From positions 189,987,619-190,051,618 of the forward strand of contig NC_081410.1 in assembly GCF_030272615.1 (NCBI RefSeq): 64,000 nt of DNA. Direction: 5' to 3'. This stretch comes from Cryptomeria japonica. Taxonomy: Eukaryota > Streptophyta > Pinopsida > Cupressales > Cupressaceae. Positions 48,101-57,172 of this stretch are shown one piece after another; positions within the stretch are counted from its first letter, which is position 1; each line of letters starts with the position of its first letter. Both the position numbers and the translations under genes were made by a program. Under the pieces are notes generated by a model that was not told the DNA's origin, ran no database searches, and saw only the letters and a list, made by a program, of their open reading frames with translations.

Positions 48101-49600
48101 ACATGTGAATTTCCTTTCCAACCAAATGTCTTACCGCAGATGCCGTAATTATGACAACTCGTTCATCTTCATCAGGTACAGACTCCGCAATTTTAATGTC
48201 AGAACCTGTATCCCGTTGAAGACCCTTTATTATACTACCTCCCTTTCCAATGATGCCTCCAACCTTTTCATTTGAACACAACAATCGAAATGTAATTTCC
48301 TCCTGCATAGGTCCTCTCTGATTGTAATTAGGACCAGCTTCATGAAACTTGGAAACTGGACCCTTCAAATGATAGTCAACAGTGGCACCTGACCCAACAC
48401 CACCAAATGGAAGCCCTTGAACCAGTGAGGAACTCTTTCGAGAAGGAAATAAATCCCCATGTGCGAAAGGACCTCCAGATCTAGAGGCAGGCATGTGATC
48501 CCTATCACGAGGAGGATTCTCACGAAGGCGATCGGAAACAGATAAAAGAGCCTTTTTAACAGAAGCTACATCTCCTGTAATCTGAAACCAACCACCATGA
48601 AAAAATGCATCTAAGCAACACACGCTACGAAGTCATAAGACAAGATAACCGGCTTGAGAGATTTGATAAACATAAATACACTACTATTTAATCTTTTCTA
48701 AGCAAGACGTAGTACAACACATTTGACCTGTACACCTAATTGTACAATTTATACACATGAAAACCAATAATTAACAAAATAAATACATGACCAGGCACAT
48801 CCAATGAAGCATTTGTTAGTCAGCATTGAAAAGCCAACCAGATCAAACAAAGTTTAAATAAGAATGAAGATTTCTTAAACCTGCACCACTTCGTCAGTGG
48901 GTAAGGCACATGCTGGCAGCTGTTCTCTTGAAAGAATACGGATTTGTGCACCACTTTCTGCACGAATTTGTTGAATAATCTTTCCGCCTTTGCCAAGCAC
49001 ACAACCAACTTGATTGGTAGGAACCAGCAATCGAGCAATTACTGGAGCTGTTTTTTTGTCGGCATCCTCGTCAGTCTTTGCATCAGACTCTCCCTCTAGT
49101 ATCCTGTGAAGAACTCGAAGCAATGCCTCTTGTGCTGGAGCTAATGCTTTCTCTTTTTTTGCCTCTTTATCAGTTTCAGGTGCCTTTTCATCTGCCTCAG
49201 TTTCGTCTTGTTCCTTTTCATCAGTATCCTCATTGGCATCTTCCTTTATCTGTGTATTGCTCTCAGCTACCACATTTTCTTCCTTGCCTTCTTTTTTCTC
49301 CTTTTCAGGTGCCACAATAACAACTACTCTCTCATCGCAACCAGGAACACCCTCTTCAATTCTAATCTTAGCACCTGTTTCCTGCCTTATTTGCTTCACA
49401 ATGCTACCTCCTTTTCCAATGACACCTCCAGTCTTAGACCCATTACAAAGAATGCGGAAAATTGTTTCATCGGGACCTATCTTCAGAGGTGGTGGGCCCC
49501 AAGAAGTTGCTGAAGGCCGCCGCTTTTCTCTGCCATTGGCTTCAGAAGGTTCCCAATCATAGCTACGCTTTGCAGGTGGAATAAGATATGAAGAATCCAT
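45169..49600 (-). CDS. KH domain-containing RNA-binding protein, HEN4-like (five KH domains, 697 aa)
   Basis: Seven coding exons on the minus strand: 49600-48881, 48581-48135, 47901-47650, 47466-47122, 45679-45606, 45513-45402, 45312-45169. All introns are GT-AG and the sum is 2,094 nt, in frame, ending SGQSSP-stop. Five KH domains bind single-stranded RNA. Their GxxG loops are GKGG at residues 62-65, 203-206, 352-355 and 436-439, and GENG at 639-642 in the fifth. An acidic, Lys/Glu-rich linker (~99-152) separates KH1 and KH2. A Gly/Pro/Met-rich linker (~497-612) precedes KH5. Plant relatives (the HEN4 and PCBP-like group) act in nuclear mRNA processing. The exact orthologue is not clear to me, so no symbol is given. 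The start is the first ATG after the UTR intron. The sequence is intact, so I take the gene to be functional. Confidence 0.93.
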
Positions 49601-50858
49601 GTTATCTTATCAACCTGAAAAACAAAACACAAGGGTCACGTTGGACCAGATTCTTATCTGATGTCAATATTTTCCAAATATCATTTCTCCCTCCTACAAG
49701 CATTTATCCAAGACACGTTATGGATCATTAACTAACTGGAATAATTCGAACTCAGAACATAGCCACATATGTTTCTCACAATCAACTCAGAAGACCCGTC
49801 AAGCAATAAAATAAGCAATATCCTCAATTATTAGGTCTAGACACACCAGGCTAACGACCACGCACTTGTATACATACTAGCTTGACAGATTACAAGATTA
49901 AAAATGCATAAAGCTTTAACGGGGAAACCGTCTAAAACGTGCAAATGCAAACTTATGCATGCCAAAAAGAAGTCATATAAAGATTCAAATGAGTGCACCT
50001 TTTGTTACAAAACCGAACCGGCTAACCCTAAAGACAAAATCCAACGAGACCAGATCACTTAAACTGGCCCGTATACAATAGAAACCTGCTTAGAGTTATC
50101 TATTGCAAAGAGCTTACGCAAAAAATCATAAGGAAAAGATCATCATTCTACCCCAATACGCTACATGTTAAAATTAAGACATCGCGTAGTATGAAACAAA
50201 CCCTAGATTTGCATCCACGCTCATTTGGTGCTTAAAACCCCCGCCAATGCAGATTCGACATCCCAGCTAACTGAGAGAAGTTACATAGCAAACCTCGCAT
50301 TGTTTCCCCAACAATGGAAAGCCGATACAAACTTCGCCCACAAAAACTTCTTTCTTCAAAACAAAATTAGAAAGTATATATATCACAAATAACTGCAAAC
50401 CATACGAATCCATAAATAATGGCAGTAGGGATTGAAGCAAATATACAACCCTCAAATTTTAAAAAGCTTCCACACAATTGAGAAACTTGGGTTTAACTCA
50501 TGTATTTCCAAAGCCAGGGTTTTAATATAAGTATTTCAGAATCTAGGGTTTTAGAGTACGTACTTTGCTCGTTAAGATTTCAAGACAAGTATTTAAATAG
50601 CAAGGGTTTTATCAATAAAGGATTTCGACAACGAGAGAGATCAAAAAAAAGCGAAAACAAAAAGAATTTCAGAGGCTAGAGACTGTAATCACCTGTTGCC
50701 TAAGCTCCTGGGGATTCGAACTGTAGACCAGAAATGTTTATACGCAGCAGGTTTCGAACCTTCGCCGCGCACGAGACTAAAACACCTCTACAAGAGAGCA
50801 ACTAAAGAGAGATTGTAAGCGAGCAACTCAACTTTCTCATAAATTTCCTTCCCACCAA
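49601..50858 (-). other. 5' UTR of the KH gene with a 1.08-kb intron
   Basis: The first exon runs from about 50,858 to 50,693 and ends GGCAACAG before GTGATTACAG. The acceptor TTTTTCAG at 49,615 is followed by 14 nt of leader and the ATG at 49,600. Introns in 5' UTRs are common in plant RNA-binding protein genes and often raise expression. Several CTAGGGTTTT words lie in the intron (about 50,515-50,555). The transcription start is inferred from the TATA box. Confidence 0.6.
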
Positions 50859-50885
50859 AACAAAATTAAAAAGAAATTTCTGGAA

Positions 50886-50912
50886 TTTTATATATAAATT
50901 ACTAACCCTAGA
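50886..50912 (-). promoter_or_regulatory. core promoter of the KH gene
   Basis: The minus-strand TATATAAAA (50,886-50,894) is followed about 30 bp later by the inferred start near 50,858. An AACCCTAG word, close to the plant telo-box (AAACCCTAA), lies just upstream at 50,904-50,911. Confidence 0.55.
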
Positions 50913-51274
50913 TGTGAACTTAGGGACACTGTTCGGCTCCTACCAGCCGTCAGATATTCTTAATCAACGGTGCAGAATCCGGGGGAGAATTGTACGTATA
51001 TCGGATTCCCTTCAGAGATGAGGAGGCCTGAGAATGAAAGGAAGTGCACTATGAAGGTCGCTCTAGATTGTGTAATTACGTGTCTCATTTGGATTCGACG
51101 AAATATTTGATTACGTGGTACGTCTATTTTTGACTTGGGCTACATCCTCTAGATTGGGATAGATTTTTTATTTTACTACTTTTTCAATAGGATTCCATTT
51201 TGGTGGATGAAAATGGAATTTTTGTATAATTCATAATGAATGATTTGGTTTGGGTTCTTAATTAAGTGGTTTAC
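50913..51274. other. upstream flank of the KH gene
   Basis: About 360 bp between the KH core promoter and the tail of the next LINE. It is less AT-rich near the promoter (50,930-51,010). I recognise no particular regulatory motif. Confidence 0.4.
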
Positions 51275-51615
51275 AATTTTTTATTTTTTATTTTTATCGG
51301 TAATATTTGTTATTTTATTAAATATAGCTAAAATATTACATCAATAGAAAAATCAGCAAACCGTTTACAAATTCTCCAAACCATCTATCAAAAAACAGAT
51401 GTTCTTAAACCCTATCCTACTCAAACCCTACCCCACATCTAGGAGTATGAAAATGTCCATATACATCATGCCATACTAAATTTGGTATAACTATTCAAAC
51501 AAAAATTAATTGAAAGCTGCAATTTTCAAAAAAATATAGCAAAAAAAAGAAATGGCACCAAGAGGTACTCTGGCCTGCAGTATCTTCATCTTTCTTTCTT
51601 CACCTCTTCAGCATT

Positions 51616-52020
51616 CTATGCACACGAAACACCCCCCGCCCTGTTTACTCCACCGACCGCTTTGATATCCAGCTCATTTTGCCTTGCCAATTCCACAAAG
51701 AGGCGCCCGATAATCGGTCGCTTCCTCCGCACCTCATCCACCACCCCAGCTACCTCCCTCGCCTGCCTGATAATTTCCTCCAACTCCATAATCTGAACAT
51801 ATATTTTCAAGCCTTCCCACCCTCTCCTCGCATCATCACGAAATCTTGCTTTAACTTCTTCTCGGCATTGCAAGAAAGGAATCCTCATATGCTTGCCCCG
51901 AAGCTCTGCTTGCAACTTTGGTATGCCTTCTGAAACGTTAAAACCCCAACCCGAGACCGCCCACTCCAAAAGAGATTCCATATTAAGAAGATAATCTCTC
52001 GGCACTATCATCATCATCAC
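51616..52020 (-). CDS. 134-aa ORF in the LINE 3' region, unknown function
   Basis: An open minus-strand frame between RNase H and the LINE tail, starting with four Met (MMMMIVPRDYLLNMESLLEW). It is charged and predicted helical, with EEIIRQAREVAGVVDEVRRK in the middle, and lacks any motif I recognise. It may be part of the element's 3' UTR, a captured fragment, or a chance frame. A 134-codon frame in this AT-balanced stretch is longer than I would expect by chance, but not decisive. Confidence 0.35.
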   Translation of the reverse strand: MMMMIVPRDYLLNMESLLEWAVSGWGFNVSEGIPKLQAELRGKHMRIPFLQCREEVKARFRDDARRGWEGLKIYVQIMELEEIIRQAREVAGVVDEVRRKRPIIGRLFVELARQNELDIKAVGGVNRAGGVSCA

Positions 52021-52520
52021 GTCTCTTACCTCCTCACAGGAATAGCCAAATCAAGCCCCCACGCCATAATTAAGGAATATATGTCCACCCTCGTTCAGTA
52101 TCTGTGGCCAATGATAGCCACTTCCTCACCAAGAACCAATTGAATGGCCCTCAAGAACAGGGGATCCCTCGCCAAAAACATGTTTTCCAACCGTTTTACA
52201 GGAACTGGACTCCAAAAGGCAGGCATGAGTTTAGAAGTTATAAGAGTGAAGTTAGCTTCCATATTGAAAGCCACACAAAACTGCCAAACTCTGCATAGAA
52301 AACACTATCACCACCACCAAATTCTCTCATATGCCACATTGAATGAGTGTAAATTCTTTTTCTAGCTATTAATGAGGCTCACTCAACATCCGCCGCCATT
52401 ACAGAAACATTCGGCATTAATTGCCCGTAATACTCAAGCCAGCCTCGACACACTAACAGGGGAGAAAAACACATTTCACACATTTCAAGTATGCAATGGT
52501 ATTGTACTTAGCAAGTCGTC

Positions 52521-53041
52521 TTAACTCCATTGAACACTGTTGTCATTTCCATCCCACCACCTCACCTCTCCCTTGGCTAGCTCGCATGCCACATTAGACA
52601 ACCCGTCAACAATGACATTTCCACTTCTCCTTACATGAGAAATACAAAAATCTTGAAAAGTTTTTAATTTTGAGTAGATTAAGGTGATGAACTTGTTTAA
52701 TCTCCAACTAGGGGTTACACCTTTCGTGATAGCGTTAACCACAACTTGAGAATCTCCCTCCAAATAGACTTTGAAACCTTCACATTTACTGCCAAATCAG
52801 TTGCTAACAAAGCCGCTTGCAACTCTGTGTTGTTGTTAGTACCATCTTGTAGTGTTTTTGCACCTTTAAAAAGAACCTTCCCTTCATCATCACAGGCCAC
52901 ACATCCCGCTCCAGAGATACCTAAGTTACCCCCTCGAAGCCCCGTCGAAGTTAATCTTAACCCATCCCCGCTCAGGTTTTGACCAAATCTCCTCCTTAAT
53001 TCCTTTGTCTTTACAAAAAGGATTAACCCTTTGAAACCCAT
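52521..53041 (-). pseudogene. LINE RNase H domain (frameshifted)
   Basis: Minus-strand RNase H of the plant LINE type. The first Asp motif (INFDGASRG) is readable only in a shifted frame near 52,950. NNNTELQAALLA carries the catalytic Glu. EGDSQVVVNAI carries the second Asp, and VRRSGNVIVDGLSNVA is the last motif. At least two frame changes separate them. Confidence 0.65.
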
Positions 53042-53079
53042 GAACAGGTCTAATCTAAATCAGAGGCCACCTAGCTTGA

Positions 53080-53560
53080 ATAAAGCTATCCACCAAGCCA
53101 TACACATGTTTCGCAAAATTATGATTAATTATCGTTGAAGAAACAACTTTAGAAATAGCCCTCTCCACCCTATCACAAACTTTGTCCAACATTTCTTCTT
53201 TATCTTGAAATACTCGCCTATTTCTTTATTTCCATAATTCCCAAATAACAATGGAAGGCGAAACCGTCCATACACTCAAAAGGGCTGACTTCTTGTTCTC
53301 TGAAAACCAACTTTTGAAAAGATCAATTACTTTCTCTAGAAGAGGAATTTCCAACCCCAATTTTCCTAATAAGAATTTCCATACACCCTGGGCCAAATCA
53401 CATTGTAACAGCAAGTGGTCCAGAGATTCTTCCTTTTCTTTACACATCACATACTGGAACGGGCCATTAAATCCCTGCCTCATCATTCTATCTCCCGTCA
53501 AAATTCTTCTTTTCAAAACCAGCCATGCAAACACCCTTGCCTTAGGAAGACACTTAGAGC
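53080..53560 (-). pseudogene. LINE zinc-finger (zf-RVT) region
   Basis: Minus-strand frame with FAWLVLKRRILTGDRMMRQG, then a CKEKEESLDHLLLQC segment. This has the Cys-His-Cys arrangement typical of zf-RVT between RT and RNase H in plant LINE ORF2. Confidence 0.6.
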
Positions 53561-53726
53561 TCCATCATAGCTTCGAAGGCCACTATGTTTGGGTCTCTAC
53601 ATTTTCAATGAGATTGTAGCCATTTTTGACTTAATAGTTCCCTGATTTTGATCCACACCATTTGAGGACATCATCTTTCAGACCAAGTACTAGCGAGTAC
53701 TCTTCCAAAATTCTGCTAAACAAAAA

Positions 53727-54420
53727 TTATAACTGAGGAGATAGCGGTAGCATATCAACGTCATTCCACTTCCACTCATCCACTCCATTGCATCTCACTT
53801 TAACCAAATAATCCTTAACTTTTGAACCCCATAAAGCCTCAGTCACCTGTCTAATTTGAGCTACCTCCCCTCTTAAAAATAAAGTTGGTTTGTCATCCCA
53901 TGAGTCCATCCAGAAATTGGCTTTTTCCCCTTCCCTAATTGCCATGTGATATGATCTGTTATCACTTTCCTGCAAGTCAACAAAAAATTCCACATTGCAG
54001 ATGCTCTCGAGGGGTCACGAACTATAAAGATTCTTTCTCTATCATTTGAGTCCAGATACTTGTGTTTCAGGATTTGGACCCATTTTTGGTCTATTTTTTC
54101 ATACAATTGCCATATCAATTTTGCACCCATAGCTTCATTCAAAAAGAACCACTTCCACAGACCTACACATCCTGCCAATTTTGGTTGACAAACTTTATCC
54201 CATGCAACCAATGATATTTTATCTTGCTCACTCTTGCCATTCCAAAAGAATTTCCTCATAAATTGATTAATAATTCTTATGATTTTTTTCAGGACTTTAA
54301 AGCACATCATGGAATATATAACCATAGAAAATTAAATTGATTTTAGCAACAACAGCCTACCAGCCGATGTGAGTCATTTGCACTTCCATCCTTCTAATTT
54401 GTTAACCCAACTATTCATTA
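53727..54420 (-). pseudogene. LINE post-RT region
   Basis: The minus-strand reading begins with LTSAGRLLLLKSI (after a stop), then FMRKFFWNGKSEQDKISLVA, KVCQPKLAGCVGLWKW and KLIWQLYEKIDQKWVQILKH. This is the usual order after the RT core in plant LINE ORF2. A shift at about 53,950 leads into EGEKANFWMDSWDDKPTL. The catalytic RT motifs are missing through 5' truncation. Confidence 0.65.
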
Positions 54421-54484
54421 GTCTTTACCACATATTTGTCCTATTTGGTCCCGTTACATCCCACTTGTACCCTAGTTGATTTAG

Positions 54485-55061
54485 TGCAGTATTTACGTCC
54501 CGATAGATGTTAACCCTAGTGCATTTTGATATACTTGTATGATGTATAATGTGCCTAGTTTTATGCTCTAAATGATGGATTTGTTCAGATGATTATACAT
54601 ATGTGAATAATGATAAAAAAAAAATTCTATGCAAATTTGATGTACTTTGATTTAGTAAATTGAGGAATTTCAGTTAGCAATATGATATCTTGTTTCACTT
54701 TTATCATGACTTATTAATTGTCAGAACTAGACAAGATTGGATCTAACTGATTTTCATGGGCCAAGTGTGTGTAGGAGACCGTCATCCTCCACAAAAGGAG
54801 GGAAAGTATCATCAGGTTGGAAGGTGAAAGGATGGAAGAACTCAATGTCGTTTGGAAACTCTAGCCTAAGCCAAGTAAACCTAGGTTGATCTTGTCGGAC
54901 CTTGTTAGCTAGTGCATTAGGTAACCTGGTAGGTCAGTGCATAGAATCTTAGGTTTGTCGCTTCTTAAAATAATTATTAATTATTAATATTAATAAATTA
55001 TTTTGTTAATTATTAATTAAGTTGACTAGACTAATGTTACTTTTATTATATAAACATATAT
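54485..55061. other. no recognisable gene
   Basis: AT-rich sequence between the truncated LINE and the LTR-like start at 55,062. It contains AATTATTAATTATTAA runs at 54,965-55,020. Confidence 0.4.
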
Positions 55062-55432
55062 TGTAGACACCTAAAAATGTCTCATTGATCATGAACTAAT
55101 TGTTCGTCTAGTTAGTTAAATAATTATTTAATTATTTAATTAAGTCATTTAATCTTATTCTTCTAATTTTATATTTCCTCGTCATCTTACTAATTATTCT
55201 ATTTCTTATTCTATCATCATTTAAATCATTTTCTAAATGTTAATTACATATTTATTATTTAATTAATTCTGATTAATTCCCCAATTTAAATAATATTTAT
55301 TATTTAAATAAATTAATTCTCAGTTTCTATCTCTAATCATTTAATCATTCAACCCTCTTCTAAATATTAATTAAATATTTATTATTTAATTAATTGTGAT
55401 TTAATCCTTTAAGTTAAATAATCTTTATTATG
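55062..55432 (+). mobile_element. AT-rich LTR-like sequence, left part
   Basis: It starts TGTAGACACCTAAAAATGTC and continues with TTTAATTAATT and ATTATTTAATTA runs. The left edge of the window ends in the inverse orientation with a very similar TGTAGACACTTAAA. A LINE is inserted at 55,433 and the same AT-rich texture resumes at 61,808. The end of the LTR is not defined. Confidence 0.35.
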
Positions 55433-55530
55433 GTATATTAAATGGCTAGTGACGTTGGAGATGGCTTTGTGTGTGCATGGATGTCGTGCTAGGGCTGAAG
55501 TGCCCTGGCCTGTAATTTGTGCTCTGCTGC

Positions 55531-55549
55531 GGGGGGGGGGGGGGGGGGG
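55531..55549 (+). repeat. homopolymer of 19 G in the LINE leader
   Basis: GCTGC is followed by 19 G and then AGTTCTTGC. The run lies about 100 bp from the LINE 5' end. A 16-base C run at 19,580-19,595 occupies the same relative place in the minus-strand insertion A. Confidence 0.85.
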
Positions 55550-55743
55550 AGTTCTTGCTTGCTAGGGGTCGACTTTTGCTTGCCCATGGTCGGGTTTTTT
55601 GGGTTGCCACGGGGTTTTTTTGCAACCCTCTTCTGTTTCTTATGCTCTGTGTTGTCGTTGGGGTTTGTGGGGTTTTGGGGTTGGGTTTTTCGCCCCTTTT
55701 ATTTTTCTTATTTTGGTATTTTCTCTGGATCCATGGAGAATAG

Positions 55744-57172
55744 ATGAGTATCCTCTTCTCAGATGGTCTCTGGAGATCTGGCTATGGTGGATCCGTCTCA
55801 TTTGATGCATGCATATGGAAAGGAACACATTGGTTAGTCCCAATCAAGGGCAGACGTTTCTTCTTTGAAAGAGCCTTTTCGCATGAAAAAGGTGAATGGT
55901 TGTTTGGAGAGATCCCAAGATCGCCTAGTTCTGGTTATTCAACCTGAGCAAATTTCAAAGGATGTTGAATATTGGTGCAACCATGCTCTCATATGCAAAT
56001 TCATCAGTCTTCGCCTCTCTATACCTGTTTTAGAGTCTTGGGCACACCATGTCTGGAATCCTGAAGGAGACATGGAGCTACTTATGGCAGCCAATAACTA
56101 TTTTCTGGTTATTTTTTCCAACATGGCAAACAGGAACAAGGCTTTTGAAGGTGGCCCTTATTTTTTCAACCAAGTGGGACTCTTTTATCAAACCTTGGCA
56201 TATTGGCTTTAATTTTGCTGAGGAGCTTCCCTCTCGCATGCCCGTGTGGATTCGATTGCCAAGGCTTCCGCTAGAGTTCTAGAGAGAAGATATTCTTCAC
56301 TCAATCTCACTGCTTCTTGGTAAACCTGTGGGTTCGGCTTCACAAACTCAAGATCGAAAGGTAATTTCCTACGCTCGCATATGTGTAGAAGTTGATTTAA
56401 ATAATCCTTTGCCAGACTCTATGGAAATCTATTTGGGGGAATCTTCTTGGATCCAACAGTTGGACTATGAGACCCTACCATTTAGATGCAGAATTTGTCA
56501 TGAATATGGTCATTTACAACGGAGATGCCCCAAAAATAAATCTTCTAAACCAATTGTTTCCGATCCTCCTCACTCTGTTCTGGGGGAAGATAGGGGGAAA
56601 GCCCATATGCCTAATGGTCCTGCTATAAAGATGGCTTCATTCCTGTGAAACCTCGAAATACAGACAAGGGAAAGAAGAGAACCTGGTTGGATAGGCAAAA
56701 TGATGTCACCCTAAATAGGTTTGAGGTTCTAGAGGATTTGGTCCAAGAGGAAGGAGTTCCAGTTGAAATGTCCTTGGGTGCCCAATTTCAGCATGAAGTG
56801 CTGGATGGGGATTCCAACAAAGAGGGTCGGGCCCTATCTTTGGAGAATCAACAGGATATTCAAATGGTTACGGATTTGCCATCCCATGTTCAAGACAACA
56901 GAGATCTCAGTGAGTCATAGGTTCCTGAAGGTGCAGTGGTCATGGCATCTACTCCCCCTTCCACTACTGTGGCTTCAAGTTCAGTGAAGAGTAACAAAGC
57001 CCCACCTGTTTTAGGCTTGCATCAGAAGATCCTCAAAAAGGGTTCTTTAGACAAACCTTTAAGGAGTGGACGAAAAACGGATCAGGAAAAGGTTAAGCTT
57101 ATTGGTCATACTTTGGTTGAGTCGGGGTCTGTAAAGCCCATTGATTCTCACTTCTCTCAACCACATAAATGA
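55744..57172 (+). pseudogene. LINE ORF1 (nucleic-acid-binding protein), frameshifted
   Basis: At least three frames are needed to read it. The N-terminal part has GKLVPIKGRRFFFERAF-like wording. The middle (55,865-56,282) reads as the DUF4283 region, with ESWAHHVWNPEGDMELLMAA and LPSRMPVWIRLPRLPLEF. At 56,470-56,540 is one zinc knuckle, CRICHEYGHLQRRC (C-x2-C-x4-H-x4-C). A long hydrophilic tail follows (to 57,172) and ends HFSQPHK with TGA. The protein would bind element RNA. The stop overlaps the ORF2 start in ATGA. Confidence 0.75.

Larger units (their letters stand above)
51275..54480 (-). mobile_element. 5'-truncated LINE, minus orientation
   Basis: Read on the minus strand it has the end of the RT region, the zinc-finger domain (zf-RVT), RNase H and a long 3' part. 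It ends in TACCGATAAAAATAAAAAAT at about 51,300-51,280, a tail typical of plant LINEs. The 5' limit near 54,480 is where ORF2 similarity fades. The sequence differs clearly from the LINE at 55,433, so it is another family. It sits some 400 bp upstream of the KH gene. No target duplication was found. Confidence 0.75.

Noticed and set aside
49078-49562. Plus-strand frames of 80-109 codons opposite the first coding exon
   Set aside because: They are antisense shadows of the KH1-KH2 exon.
50705-50765. TTCGAATCCCC and GGTTCGAAACC words resembling a tRNA T-arm
   Set aside because: No matching acceptor stem, D-arm or anticodon arm could be placed on either strand. The words lie in the first exon of the KH gene.
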